DNA of 64,000 nt from SAR324 cluster bacterium (GCA_028281495.1 JANQJU010000033.1:248001-312000); one strand, 5' to 3'. Positions 1 through 9,456 are shown, counted from the first letter of the stretch. The notes: generated by a model not told the origin, from the sequence alone. A program made the numbers and translations.

Positions 1-662
1 GCCTGTTCCTTCACCGCTTCCAGGATGTCGTCTTCAATTGTACTGTTGTCTTCTAAGCCGATTATCCGCCCCACAAATTCGTCGTTGTCTAAGAAGCGGT
101 TAGCATTAACACCGAGTGCACTGGTCAGCGTATTGAGTTCGTCAGAAAAGGCCGTGCTGGTCACATCTGAAAGCGTGACTGCTACCTCTCGCCTGTTTCG
201 CTGTAGCTGTTCCGGTAGATCAGACCCTAATAACCTTCGGGTTGTCACATCGGTTACTGGGTTCACCATCCGGTTAATGGTGCCTTCGGTAACATCTGCA
301 AAAATAATGGTCCCCATCGGTTCGCCACCATCGGTTCGATTTCCGATGAGTAATAGAGGGTACGCTACATTGGCGCTTTCAATTGTCAGCGAGTATTCCC
401 CAATTGAATCTGAGATACCAGTTGCAAGCGTGTCTCCACTGGTATTGATGATTGTGATCGTGGCTCCAGGAATGGAAAAGCCATCAGCAATCGTACCGGT
501 CACTATTAACGTGGCCGTAGTTGGTTCTTCATCAGGTGGCACGTCACCTGAACTATCGTCATCATTATCACCTCCTCCTGAGGAGCAGGCCAACATAAGG
601 GCCCCAATCACAATAAAATACAGGATGTACTTTATCCACCTGAGGTTGAGTTTCTTCTCCAT
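1..662 (-). CDS. Secreted lipoprotein, 3' end outside window
   Basis: The first 220 codons of a lipoprotein gene that runs off the left edge. The ATG at 662 has AGGAGG just upstream. Residues 1-26 form a lipoprotein signal: basic start, hydrophobic stretch and a lipobox ending ALMLAC, with Cys26 as the acylation site. A Gly/Asp/Ser-rich tether follows (27-45). About residues 50-100 read like a carboxypeptidase-regulatory-type beta sandwich (VTGTIADGFSIPGATITI, then GEYSLTI). The remainder is not a family I recognise. It lies downstream of the outer-membrane barrel gene on the same strand after a 232-bp gap, so the two envelope proteins could be co-expressed, but that is inference. The lipoprotein call is firm; the function is unknown. 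Confidence 0.75.
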   Translation of the reverse strand, partial: MEKKLNLRWIKYILYFIVIGALMLACSSGGGDNDDDSSGDVPPDEEPTTATLIVTGTIADGFSIPGATITIINTSGDTLATGISDSIGEYSLTIESANVAYPLLLIGNRTDGGEPMGTIIFADVTEGTINRMVNPVTDVTTRRLLGSDLPEQLQRNRREVAVTLSDVTSTAFSDELNTLTSALGVNANRFLDNDEFVGRIIGLEDNSTIEDDILEAVKEQ

Positions 663-894
663 AATCCTCCTACCATAGATACCTAGTCTCTCAAAAAAAC
701 AGGATTCTCCCTACACCAAATTTCCATTTGAGTCATAGGGTATCCACAAACACGCGCCCGCGTTCATCTACATCTATCCAAGAAATATCATCATTGAGCA
801 TTGAAATTCCACCGATTTTTATCGAACGAATAAAAAAGTCTGTGTGTGAAATGCTTGCTCCAACAAAAAGCCTAGTCGGAAAACGCATAAAAAC

Positions 895-2298
895 TCAAAA
901 CAAAGTTTTCCAAACTGCATTTATTGAAAGAACCTCACTGTTAAATGAGAATTCTCCGATATTGGAAAATGCCCGTATGCGCATATATCCAAATTGTAAG
1001 GTAAAAGACTCCTGATACATCCAAGCAATATTCAAAGAATCGGTTTGGCGTATGGTCTGCCGACGCTTTTCATCCTCTGAACTTGTGGAATCGGATGTAC
1101 TATTTTCATCGCTAGTTGGGTCCGTAGAAACCACACGGTCTTTTTCGTCGTAACCACTCCAGCGACCACTTGAATCGAGGCTGGCCCTAAACTCAGAGTC
1201 AGAGTCAAGCTGCCAATTTTTCTCGTAATTCAGCCCTAATGACCATTGATTAAAACGTTGACGTTTCCCCTGCGCTGCTTCGCGATAAAGGCCTAACGAA
1301 CTCCGAAGCCTCCCCCATTGAGCGGGTAAATAATAAAACAAGCGGTAGTCCGCTCCAAAGGAAAGAGCACTGTCTCGATCTTCTTCATGGTCTAAAGGTT
1401 CTTTTTGAAAATCTTTATGCAAAAATTTGCCTACAACCGAAGAAGTCCATTCTGTTGAATGCACTCGTGTATAGCTCGGAATCAGAATATGGAATGTTGC
1501 AATATCGCCATTGTCAGAAGTCAATTCCTCGTCATCATCATTGTTGGCATTTCCATCAAACCGACTGATGGCGTAGGCCAACCCCCAAACGTCTCGTGGA
1601 AGCTGCCATGTATATTGAGCCACGAGTGTGTGGGCTTGCAAGCCCAAATCTTTGAAATCCACATCGTTAGTTTCTTGGTCTTCATACGATTCTAGAGCAT
1701 AGGTGTATTGCAACTGGAAGGTACGATTCGTTCTTTGGGGTTTCACTCGATAACCCAAAGTGATGTCGGTAGAAGTGATACTCGCCTTTCGATCTTCAAA
1801 CGGTATGTGAGGTTCCAATTCATCCGAAAAGTGGGCCGCATTGCTATCCAAACGTGCTCCTGCCCCCACGGCGAGTTGCCAAGCAACCGGACGTTCTTCG
1901 GGTGGTAAGTTGGCATTTTTAAGAGCCTCCAATTGTTCTAGGTCCTTATTATAGTAAATTACAAATGTCCGTTCGGCTGCTTGGCCTTGGCTATCGGTTG
2001 CTTTGACCAAGTATGTATTTTTTCCCTCCTTCAGCTGAAGCTTCTGCTGCAATACCACGGTCCGACGTGCCGGCACGAGCTGTTCCGTTCCATTGATCCA
2101 AACCTGCTGAATTTGTTCGTCGTCTGCAATAATGAGCATCCATTTCTGCTCTTCCTGTTGAACATAGTTCACGCTGCCTAAATCAGGCGAGAGAATCGTC
2201 GGAGGCTTGGATGCGGCGACACCTACCCATGAACAAGGTACGATCAAACACATGCAGATCCCAAGCCTAGTCCAAAAATTTATGACACAATTCATCAT
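895..2298 (-). CDS. Outer-membrane beta-barrel protein with N-terminal Ig-like domain
   Basis: Probable surface protein of 467 aa. I chose the ATG at 2298 because a GAAGGGAACA purine stretch precedes it and it gives a clean signal peptide (hydrophobic LGICMCLIVPCSWVGV, cleavage near VAA). An upstream in-frame GTG at 2337 would lie inside a tandem repeat. Residues about 28-120 resemble a bacterial Ig/PKD-like sandwich (VWINGTEQLVPARR, then NTYLVKATDSQGQ). From about 150 to the end, alternating hydrophobic/polar strands with many aromatics form a barrel of roughly 12 strands, closing with the outer-membrane signature ending in Phe (AVWKTLF). An acidic Ser/Asp/Glu-rich loop lies near residue 400. 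No specific substrate can be named. It resembles surface-lipoprotein-assembly or DUF560-like barrels only in general shape. Confidence 0.65.
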   Translation of the reverse strand: MMNCVINFWTRLGICMCLIVPCSWVGVAASKPPTILSPDLGSVNYVQQEEQKWMLIIADDEQIQQVWINGTEQLVPARRTVVLQQKLQLKEGKNTYLVKATDSQGQAAERTFVIYYNKDLEQLEALKNANLPPEERPVAWQLAVGAGARLDSNAAHFSDELEPHIPFEDRKASITSTDITLGYRVKPQRTNRTFQLQYTYALESYEDQETNDVDFKDLGLQAHTLVAQYTWQLPRDVWGLAYAISRFDGNANNDDDEELTSDNGDIATFHILIPSYTRVHSTEWTSSVVGKFLHKDFQKEPLDHEEDRDSALSFGADYRLFYYLPAQWGRLRSSLGLYREAAQGKRQRFNQWSLGLNYEKNWQLDSDSEFRASLDSSGRWSGYDEKDRVVSTDPTSDENSTSDSTSSEDEKRRQTIRQTDSLNIAWMYQESFTLQFGYMRIRAFSNIGEFSFNSEVLSINAVWKTLF

Positions 2299-2321
2299 TG
2301 TTCCCTTCACTTTCATCATCA

Positions 2322-2431
2322 TTGGAGTGGCATTCACAAAGAATCATCATCACTATGCCATACGTTGCTCGGTTGCTTGGAGTGGCATTCACAAAGAATC
2401 ATCATCACTGTCCCATATGTTGCTCGGCTGC
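2322..2431. repeat. 55-bp tandem repeat, two copies
   Basis: Two adjacent copies of a 55-bp unit beginning TTGGAGTGGCATTCACAAAG (2322-2376 and 2377-2431), differing at a handful of bases. The unit lies just upstream of the barrel-protein gene and covers its possible alternative GTG start. Confidence 0.9.
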
Positions 2432-2434
2432 ATG

Positions 2435-2518
2435 GAACATAATTCCATCATTTTGCCGAATAGAACATGATTCCATCATTTTGCTGAATAGAACATGATT
2501 CCATCATTTTGCTGAATA
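2435..2518. repeat. 28-bp tandem repeat, three copies
   Basis: Three copies of a 28-bp unit beginning GAACATGATTCCATCATTTT (2435, 2463, 2491). Copies two and three are identical; copy one has two changes. It follows the 55-bp repeat directly, so 2322-2518 is almost wholly repeat and separates the cyclase stop from the barrel gene. Confidence 0.92.
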
Positions 2519-2555
2519 GAATATGAGTTTCACTCATTCAATTTGATTACTGTCT

Positions 2556-4838
2556 CTACTTGGATGTCGCCACGTACACTCCGTCCCAGTCTTCGGGTGG
2601 TGGGGATTGTCGATATTCAAGACATCGCTTGAGAAAGGTTGCAGATGGACCGTCTTCCGGAATACGATTTTGAACCTCCTTGAAACTCCGCTCCGCATCG
2701 TCCCATTTTTGGCCACGATATGCTTCTAAACCTTGATGGAATATAGCAAACGCCTCTTTGCGGTGTGGATCCAATTCTCCTTTTCTACCCAAGATTTCAT
2801 AAATTCGTACCGGTTGTCGGATACCAACCACCCGGATCAAATCGATCTCCCGCGCTTCAATCGCATCTTGGCAAGCCTTGTAAGTCATTTCGCTCATCAT
2901 CAACTCCATTCCATACACCTTATTGACCCCCTCCAAACGAGCAGCCAGATTTACGGAGTTTCCCATAATGGTGTAGTCGAAGCGATTTCGGCTTCCCATA
3001 TTGCCTACTACCATAGATCCTGTATTGATTCCAATCCGCTGAAACAATTCCATTTTTCCTTCACTTCGCCACTGCTGGCGTAGCTCTGCAAGACGATTTT
3101 GCATTTCCAAACATACCAGTGCTGCCCTTGTGGAATGATCTCCATATCTCACCGGGGCGCCAAAAAACGCGATGATGGCATCCCCTTCAAATTTATCCAC
3201 GGTTCCCCCAAACTTCATAATGATATCGCTCATCTCCGTCAGATATTCATTCAACAGATGCACCAATTCCGAGGGTGTCAGTTTTTCTGAGATTGTAGAA
3301 AAGCCCTTCACATCGGAAAACAATGCAGTCATCACCCGTTCTTCCCCTCCTAGTTTCAAGGAACTAGGATCATCCATCAGTTGATCAATGACTGCTGGGG
3401 ACAAATATTGCTGGAAAGCACCTTTAATAAAACGTTTATCTTTATCTGAAATAAAAAACATGAACTGAAACACACCCACTGCATTTAAAAAGATCGACAA
3501 AAATACGAATACAAAACTCGGCCATGTCAACCACTCGGTCACTGTATAGCGGTGAAACAAGGTGTAGCCTGCCAATAGGGCCATGACCAATAGGATTCCC
3601 CATCCAATCTTCATACGGGGTAAAATCAGACCGAGCAGCACGCCAAACCCTAAAATCAATAAAAACGTATAGATATCGTTCCGGGGGTCGGTACGAAAAT
3701 AAGATTCGGTGAGCAGGTTATCCAGTAAATTGGCGTGAACTTCTACTCCAGGATAAGCTTCCTGTACCGGCGTAACCCGGAGATCCAAAACCCCCGATTC
3801 CGTCACACCGACGAGCACCATCTTATCTTTCAAATTTTCGACGGGAAGAGTCCGGTCAATGATATCAACCACCGAATAATGTGGGAACGTTTGAGAAGGC
3901 CCTTTGTAGTTAATTAAAAAAGAGCTGTCGGGGAACGGACTCAATCGCTTTTCGCCCAGCCGGATTTCAGAGACTCCCACTTCATCCCCATCCAGCTGGA
4001 TATCTTCGCCCAGATAATGGGAAAGCATACGCAAAGCTAAGGATGGGTAGAATCGTTTATTTGCCCGAATCACGGTATGCACTCGCCGCACAACCCCATC
4101 TTCTGGATCGATACTTACTTTAAAATATCCCATCATCACGCGTTTATTCGCAATGGTATCAATGGTCAACTCCGGATAATAACCTTCGAGCATGGGCGTT
4201 CTGCGCAGGTTTTTCGCATTCTTAACAATCTTGATCATGTTCCTTCGAAGACGCTTGTGTTCAGCCTTGACTTCTTTTTCCGTTAGATGTGCCACATCGC
4301 GTTGTTCAAAAAAATCGTAGCCGAGCACGACATTTTTATATCTTTTTAAAGCACTAGCTAATTTAGCATCCCCATCCCCTTCACGTTCGGTTGTTTCCAT
4401 ATATTTCAGAAACGTTTGCCCCTCTTCCGTTTGACTCAAGTTGCTCTCCGCAAAACTTTGACGCAGCTGACGAGTGATCGCTAACGACGTTTCATCCGGT
4501 TCCGAAAACAAGATATCAAAACCAATCGTCCGCACTTGATAGTGCTCGTTGAGGCTCTCAATCAAGGCTGCCATGTATTGACGAGGCCAAGGCCACCTTC
4601 CGAAATGATCAAAGCTTTTGGCATCGGCAACCGCAATCACAATTTCATCAGAACGTTCTACTTCACCACGGCTACTTTGGATGTAATCCACCCATTTTTG
4701 ATCTAAAAATGTGAGGTATGACTTGCGTCCTTCTCGAAGTGAGGACCAAGCAAACAGCAATAGCATGAAGAAGGTAATCAGGATCGCTATTTTCAGAGCG
4801 GAAGGCGCAACCAAGGACTTGAGCGTTCTTTTCAACAT
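2556..4838 (-). CDS. CHASE2-domain adenylate/guanylate cyclase
   Basis: Membrane sensor cyclase of 760 aa that makes a cyclic nucleotide in response to an extracytoplasmic cue. I took the ATG at 4838, which places the first membrane helix at residues 15-32; an in-frame TTG at 4919 would add 27 residues. CHASE2 spans about 35-390 (SDEIVIAVADAKSFDHFGRWPWPR, RTIGFDILFSEPDE), followed by three membrane helices to about 480. The class III catalytic domain (about 500-690) keeps metal ligands Asp509 (LFSDVKGF) and Asp553 (FEGDAII), the substrate Lys in VDKFEGD, and the Asn/Arg pair in SVNLAARLEG. The second purine-specificity position is Asn (MGNSVN), so the base specificity is uncertain. The C-terminal 70 residues form a TPR-like tail that recurs in the cyclase ending at 29088. 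Confidence 0.88.
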   Translation of the reverse strand: MLKRTLKSLVAPSALKIAILITFFMLLLFAWSSLREGRKSYLTFLDQKWVDYIQSSRGEVERSDEIVIAVADAKSFDHFGRWPWPRQYMAALIESLNEHYQVRTIGFDILFSEPDETSLAITRQLRQSFAESNLSQTEEGQTFLKYMETTEREGDGDAKLASALKRYKNVVLGYDFFEQRDVAHLTEKEVKAEHKRLRRNMIKIVKNAKNLRRTPMLEGYYPELTIDTIANKRVMMGYFKVSIDPEDGVVRRVHTVIRANKRFYPSLALRMLSHYLGEDIQLDGDEVGVSEIRLGEKRLSPFPDSSFLINYKGPSQTFPHYSVVDIIDRTLPVENLKDKMVLVGVTESGVLDLRVTPVQEAYPGVEVHANLLDNLLTESYFRTDPRNDIYTFLLILGFGVLLGLILPRMKIGWGILLVMALLAGYTLFHRYTVTEWLTWPSFVFVFLSIFLNAVGVFQFMFFISDKDKRFIKGAFQQYLSPAVIDQLMDDPSSLKLGGEERVMTALFSDVKGFSTISEKLTPSELVHLLNEYLTEMSDIIMKFGGTVDKFEGDAIIAFFGAPVRYGDHSTRAALVCLEMQNRLAELRQQWRSEGKMELFQRIGINTGSMVVGNMGSRNRFDYTIMGNSVNLAARLEGVNKVYGMELMMSEMTYKACQDAIEAREIDLIRVVGIRQPVRIYEILGRKGELDPHRKEAFAIFHQGLEAYRGQKWDDAERSFKEVQNRIPEDGPSATFLKRCLEYRQSPPPEDWDGVYVATSK

Positions 4839-4938
4839 ATATTGAATTGTATGAGGGTTGAAAATCAAATCGAAGGGCGGAACAACGCTTGTCTTATCTA
4901 AACTCCTTGGGGGAGTCAAAAAAAATTACAAAATGCCC

Positions 4939-4976
4939 TTGACGAATTGTTAGCACTCATATAGAGTGAGTGCTAA
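4939..4976 (+). promoter_or_regulatory. CIRCE element over the hsp20 promoter (HrcA operator)
   Basis: TTAGCACTC (4950-4958), nine bases, GAGTGCTAA (4968-4976): an exact match to the CIRCE inverted repeat bound by the heat-shock repressor HrcA. A TTGACG box at 4939-4944 and a TATAGA/TAGAGT-like box at 4960-4967 place the operator across a housekeeping-type promoter, so repression by occlusion is expected. The hsp20 start is at 5054. Confidence 0.93.
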
Positions 4977-5053
4977 CAAAACATGACGAAACGCAATTCT
5001 TTTTTGAGTTGTGTCACTTCAATGATTAACTTGATACCAATTAGGAGGTCAGT

Positions 5054-5470
5054 ATGTTACCGACTTTGTACCATAGAAACCGATTGTTCCATGTTCCTTC
5101 TTTGTTCGATGAATTCTTCAAAGATTTTGAATCCGCCCCTCAAGAGTCCTTCAGTCCAGCACTGAATCTTCGGGAAGAAGACGATGCGTATTATGCCAGT
5201 GTTGAACTTCCTGGCGTGCAGAAAGACGATGTGGATGTTTCCCTCAAAGATCACGTCTTAACCATCAAAGGGGAAAAGAAGAGTGAAATAGAAGACAAAA
5301 AAGAAGGCTATTACCGTGTCGAACGGTCGTATGGGTCTTTTGCACGTTCTATTCGATTACCGGAAACGGTAAAACAGGATGAAATCTCGGCCAATCTCGA
5401 AAATGGAGTCCTGGAAATTAAAGTGCCTAAAGGCGAACGCCCCGACGCGAAGAAGATCACAGTCAACTGA
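5054..5470 (+). CDS. Small heat-shock protein, Hsp20/IbpA family
   Basis: ATP-independent holdase chaperone of 138 aa that binds unfolding proteins in the cytoplasm. The alpha-crystallin domain covers about residues 38-130 and has the A-x-x-x-n-GVL signature (ANLENGVLEIKVPK) and YRVERSYGSFARSIRLP. The N-terminal arm has the usual DEFF motif. The C-terminal extension ends KKITVN, with ITV as the I-x-V oligomerisation anchor. The start has a clear TAGGAGG. The gene sits directly behind the CIRCE operator and so is likely to be repressed by HrcA. The next gene starts six bases downstream and may be co-transcribed. Length is normal for the family. Confidence 0.95.
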   Translation: MLPTLYHRNRLFHVPSLFDEFFKDFESAPQESFSPALNLREEDDAYYASVELPGVQKDDVDVSLKDHVLTIKGEKKSEIEDKKEGYYRVERSYGSFARSIRLPETVKQDEISANLENGVLEIKVPKGERPDAKKITVN

Positions 5471-5475
5471 GTTTT

Positions 5476-6966
5476 ATGAACGTACGTTTAACCGAATGGG
5501 CCGCACCTAGTGCGGCCATCGGTTTGAGCATAGGGTACTTCGGCATCATGATGGTGCTGTGTGCCCTTATGTACAATTGCTTCTTTTACGGCCTTGATTT
5601 GGCTTGGGCTGCCCATCTCTTGTCATGGGATTCCGAGAAATGGCCACTCTATAGCGTCATGAATCAAACATGGTTGGGGGACCACTTTTCCCCGATCGCT
5701 CTGATTCTGGTTCCTGTCTTCTCTTTGTTCCCCACCGCTTGGGCACTCCTCATCGTTCAAAACTCAGTTTTTGCCTCTATCCCATTCCTCGTATTTTTGT
5801 TAGCCCGCCGCATTTTGCAACACTCTGGTTGGGCCGTGTTGATTTCGGCTCTTAGTGTGGCACAACCCGCCTTGTGGTATATCAATCTTTATAACTTCCA
5901 CTGGATCACATTCACCATTCCGCTTGTTCTCGGCTATTTTCTCGCCTTGGAATATCGACGATCCGCTTGGGCCTTGGCTTGTTTGGGAGCCATCTTGCTC
6001 TGCAAAGAGAACACCCCTTTGCTGGTTCTCCCGTTATTGGGAGTCCACTACCTGTACTTCAAACAAAAGAAGATTTTTGCTGGAGCATTGCTCATCACCC
6101 TATTCGTTTTTATAGGAGTGAACGCCACTTTAATGCCTTGGCTCGGCATTCAACCCGTTCCAAGGTGGAGTTACTTAGGAATAAAATTTAGTGATATCGT
6201 TCTTGGGATGATCACCCAACCCGGTCTGGTTTTATCCCACCTGTTCACTACGGAGAATCTACATTTCCTTGTGGACCTCTTACTCCCTTGGGCTTTTTTA
6301 AGCCTTTTGAATTGGCGTTTGCTTCTGGCGGTGTTGGTGTTCCTGCCGTTGGGACTCTCAGAAGATCCCAATTTGCGAGATATCCATTTCCAGTACCCAA
6401 CGATGCTGCTGCCCTGCATCCAAATCTCTGCAATCTTTGGGATACGTTGGATCCTGAATAAAACAAAGTTGCTGACAGACAATCGAAAGTCTCTCGTCAG
6501 CAATCGATGGTTAAGTGGTGGAGTATTGATGATTGTGGTGGTGGGCGTGAGTGCTTATAACTTTTTAGTACGCAGTCCCGTACGACCGGGCCATGAGTAT
6601 TATCAACATCAAGTCGCCCACCAAGGATTAATGTGGTGGCTGCAAGGCAGTAATATTTGCGCACAAGCCGATCAATATGAAGCGGTATTGCAACAGATTC
6701 CCGATGATCCGGCTTTAGGTATTGTTGCCTTTGAAAAGGTAGCTTATCGTTTAGTCCACCATCCCCAATTGCATCTTTATGATCGGGAACAACTTTATAA
6801 AGCCAATCACTATCTCCAATTCGACTATATCCTTGGAAATTCACATTACGGCTGGTATCGGGCGGATGAAGCTTATCGGACTTTTGTCAAATCGTTAGTC
6901 TATCATCCTCGTTGGAATCTCATCCATTTAGATTCCAACGGTAATTTCGTATTGCAGAAACAGTGA
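5476..6966 (+). CDS. DUF2079-family polytopic membrane protein
   Basis: Inner-membrane protein of 496 aa with about ten hydrophobic helices. The N-terminal region has the family hallmarks: FYGLDLAW after helix 1, then NQTWLGDHFSPIALILVPVFSLFP, and a conserved WxxNLYNFHW at about residue 133. DUF2079 proteins resemble GT-C glycosyltransferases in layout, but no reaction has been established that I can cite. The C-terminal 130 residues are soluble. The start lies six bases after the hsp20 stop with no strong ribosome site, so it may be read through from the heat-shock promoter. A functional link to Hsp20 is not obvious. Confidence 0.72.
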   Translation: MNVRLTEWAAPSAAIGLSIGYFGIMMVLCALMYNCFFYGLDLAWAAHLLSWDSEKWPLYSVMNQTWLGDHFSPIALILVPVFSLFPTAWALLIVQNSVFASIPFLVFLLARRILQHSGWAVLISALSVAQPALWYINLYNFHWITFTIPLVLGYFLALEYRRSAWALACLGAILLCKENTPLLVLPLLGVHYLYFKQKKIFAGALLITLFVFIGVNATLMPWLGIQPVPRWSYLGIKFSDIVLGMITQPGLVLSHLFTTENLHFLVDLLLPWAFLSLLNWRLLLAVLVFLPLGLSEDPNLRDIHFQYPTMLLPCIQISAIFGIRWILNKTKLLTDNRKSLVSNRWLSGGVLMIVVVGVSAYNFLVRSPVRPGHEYYQHQVAHQGLMWWLQGSNICAQADQYEAVLQQIPDDPALGIVAFEKVAYRLVHHPQLHLYDREQLYKANHYLQFDYILGNSHYGWYRADEAYRTFVKSLVYHPRWNLIHLDSNGNFVLQKQ

Positions 6967-7004
6967 AGGCTTGAAACAGCAAGAGCTGTCTCGGCTTCAT
7001 TGGA

Positions 7005-7052
7005 GGATAATTGGGGAAGGGGCAATCCGGATAATTGAGAAAGGATCAATCC
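7005..7052. repeat. 24-bp tandem repeat, two copies, over the 3' end of nuoM
   Basis: Units at 7005-7028 and 7029-7052 share GGATAATTG and CAATCC ends with about four differences inside. The second copy overlaps the last codons of the minus-strand nuoM gene. Confidence 0.8.
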
Positions 7053-8590
7053 GGCTGGATAAGGTATTTCGCGATGCTGAATCCTGAAGCCGCCTGAATT
7101 TCGTCTCCTTTGACGTCTTCTAAATAGGCGGTCAAGGTAGGATTGACTCGTTCGAAGAACGGCTGAGGATAGACTCCCATCGCTAGCGTGATGAAGGCCA
7201 AGGGCACCAACACCACAATTTCTCGCAGATTGAGGTCATGGGCATTTCGAACTTTTTCGTTCGTCACAGTACCGAACATCACCAGTCGGTACATACGGAG
7301 CATGTAGATTGCAGCAATGATCACTCCAAGAGCTGCGATAATCGCATAAATCACGTTAAACTCTGCTGCCCCCAGCATTATAAGAATTTCTCCGATGAAC
7401 CCGTTGAGTCCTGGAAGACCAATAGATGCCATAGTGAAGAATAAAAAGAAGCTCGCGAGAATTGGCATTGTCTTGATCACGCCGCCGTGCGTAGCAATTT
7501 CCTGACTTTGAGTCCGTTCCACCAACATCCCGATACACAGGAAAAGTCCGGCCGCAGCAATCGCGTGGTTGATCATTTGAATCACACTGCCTGCCAAACC
7601 ATTCATCGTGAATACAAACAAACCTAAAATTACAAACCCCAAATGGGACACGGTCGAATAGGCCATCAAGCGTCTCATATGAGGTTGTACCATAGCAACC
7701 ATCCCTCCATAGAGGATTCCGACCAACGACAATCCCACCATGTACGGAATGAACTCTTGAGAAGCATCAGGAAATACGGGAATCACGAATCGTACAAAGC
7801 CGTAGGGTCCAAGTTTGAGCAGCAAGCCCCCCAATTCAACGGCACCAATGGTAGGAGTTTCATGATGAACATCCGGCATCCACGTGTGGAAAGGAAACAT
7901 CGGCGTTTTAATCGCAAATGCTAAGGCGAACCCGATAAACAACCAACGTTGGGCTTCTACTGGAATCGCCATCGTGTACCAGTCGTTGATGCTGAAGGAC
8001 CAAACTCCAGTCGACGCATAATAAAGGTATCCGGTGTATACAAGAGCCACCAATAGCACTAAAGACCCGGCCATGGTGTAAATGAAATATTTGAATGCAG
8101 CATGGATCCGATTCTCACCTCCCCAAATTCCAATCAAAAAATAGAGAGGAATCAGCATCACTTCAAAAAACGCATAAAACAGGAACACATCCAATGCCAA
8201 AAAAGAACCAAATACCCCGACCTGCAAAGCCATCATTTGTGCTTGGAATTGCCACACTTTGTTCGACATATTCCAGGCCGCGAGCAACCCCAAGGGGGTC
8301 AACAACGCACTTGTCAAAATAAAGAACAGGTTGAATCCATCCACACCCAAATAATAATGAATCCCAAAAACTTCGATCCAAGGCCTTTTTTCAACGAATT
8401 GAAAACCGGGAACCCCAAGGTTGAATTGGGTGAGCAGAAAAACACTCAGCCCGAAGGTTATCAAACAGCTCAGCAAAGCCGACACCTTTGCAGGCACACC
8501 ATCATTGGCATCACGGAAGACACAGGCCAAGACCAGACCCAACAATGGCGAAAATAAGATGAGGGAAAGAATCGGAAATTCAGCTTGCAT
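7046..8590 (-). CDS. nuoM: NADH-quinone oxidoreductase subunit M (NuoM/Mrp-type antiporter subunit)
   Basis: Proton-pumping membrane subunit of respiratory complex I, 514 aa (E. coli NuoM is about 509). The ATG at 8590 is preferred over a GTG 23 codons upstream because the protein then starts at the first membrane helix (PILSLILFSPLLG). About 14 helices are visible. Key charged residues of the pump are present: the Glu in FFEVMLIPLYFLIG, Lys in FAIKTPMFPFHTWMPD, Lys in LGGLLLKLGPYG and Glu in GFIGEILIML, with the conserved HHETPT. It therefore looks proton-translocating. The rest of complex I is absent here: the neighbours are hisF upstream and a convergent DUF2079 gene. It could be a second nuoM paralogue or a subunit of a related complex. 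Confidence 0.9.
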   Translation of the reverse strand: MQAEFPILSLILFSPLLGLVLACVFRDANDGVPAKVSALLSCLITFGLSVFLLTQFNLGVPGFQFVEKRPWIEVFGIHYYLGVDGFNLFFILTSALLTPLGLLAAWNMSNKVWQFQAQMMALQVGVFGSFLALDVFLFYAFFEVMLIPLYFLIGIWGGENRIHAAFKYFIYTMAGSLVLLVALVYTGYLYYASTGVWSFSINDWYTMAIPVEAQRWLFIGFALAFAIKTPMFPFHTWMPDVHHETPTIGAVELGGLLLKLGPYGFVRFVIPVFPDASQEFIPYMVGLSLVGILYGGMVAMVQPHMRRLMAYSTVSHLGFVILGLFVFTMNGLAGSVIQMINHAIAAAGLFLCIGMLVERTQSQEIATHGGVIKTMPILASFFLFFTMASIGLPGLNGFIGEILIMLGAAEFNVIYAIIAALGVIIAAIYMLRMYRLVMFGTVTNEKVRNAHDLNLREIVVLVPLAFITLAMGVYPQPFFERVNPTLTAYLEDVKGDEIQAASGFSIAKYLIQPD

Positions 8591-8694
8591 GGAGGTGCCT
8601 TTTACAAAAGGTGAAAAGAGGAAAGTCAACCATCGTTCACTTGGCGTCGTGTAACACAAACATACGGTAAAGGCAAAATGATCCTCGGCGTTAA

Positions 8695-9456
8695 CTAAGG
8701 GGTCAAACGCACGGGAATTCCTTGTTCATGAAGGTAGTGTTTTACCTGTGCCACTGTGAATTGCCCGTAGTGGAAAACAGAGGCTGCTAAAACAGCATCG
8801 GCCGCCCCTTGCTCAACCGCATCTTTGAAATGCTCCAATTCACCTCCGCCTCCTGAGGCAATCACTGGAATGTTGACTGCTTTGCTGATGGTCGCCGTGA
8901 TTTCCAAATCAAAACCGGTTTTGGCACCATCGGTGTCCATGCTAGTGAGTAGGATTTCTCCAGCCCCTCGTTTTTCAGCTTCCAACGCCCATTCATAGGC
9001 ATTCAATCCCGTGGAGCGAGTTCCTCCATGACTAAACACCTCCCAATGGTCCCCAACCCGTTTGACATCAATCGCCACCACAATACATTGAGCACCAAAA
9101 CGATCTGCCCCTTCAGTGATCAATTCAGGGCGCTTTATGGCCGAAGAGTTGATCGAGACTTTATCGGCCCCGGAAGTCACTAAAGCACGAATATCTTCAA
9201 TAGAAGAAATGCCACCCCCAATCGTAAACGGGATGAATAGTTCGCGAGCTAGGCGAGCTGCGAGTTCAACCCGAGTTCCTCGATTCTCTTGAGAAGCGGC
9301 AATATCCAAAAACACCAGTTCATCTGCCGATTGCTCATTATAACGTTGTGCAAGTTCCAAGGGGTCACCGGCATCGCGGAGTCCCACAAAGTTGGTTCCT
9401 TTCACCACTCGTCCGTCTTTGATATCTAAACAAGGGATAATGCGTTTGGCTAACAT
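8695..9456 (-). CDS. hisF: Imidazole glycerol phosphate synthase cyclase subunit HisF
   Basis: Cytoplasmic histidine-pathway enzyme of 253 aa. With the glutaminase HisH it turns PRFAR and ammonia into imidazole-glycerol phosphate and AICAR. Full length, starting MLAKRIIPCLDIKDGRVVKG with catalytic Asp11. The second catalytic Asp is in CIVVAIDVKRV. Phosphate-binding loops are at FTIGGGISS and IPVIASGGGGE. Its ATG lies seven bases inside the end of hisA, which suggests translational coupling. hisH is not in the window. Confidence 0.97.
   Translation of the reverse strand: MLAKRIIPCLDIKDGRVVKGTNFVGLRDAGDPLELAQRYNEQSADELVFLDIAASQENRGTRVELAARLARELFIPFTIGGGISSIEDIRALVTSGADKVSINSSAIKRPELITEGADRFGAQCIVVAIDVKRVGDHWEVFSHGGTRSTGLNAYEWALEAEKRGAGEILLTSMDTDGAKTGFDLEITATISKAVNIPVIASGGGGELEHFKDAVEQGAADAVLAASVFHYGQFTVAQVKHYLHEQGIPVRLTP

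Noticed and set aside
25..678. A 217-codon plus-strand frame at the left edge
   Set aside because: It is antisense to the lipoprotein gene, which has a strong ribosome site, lipobox and natural composition; the plus frame has none of these.
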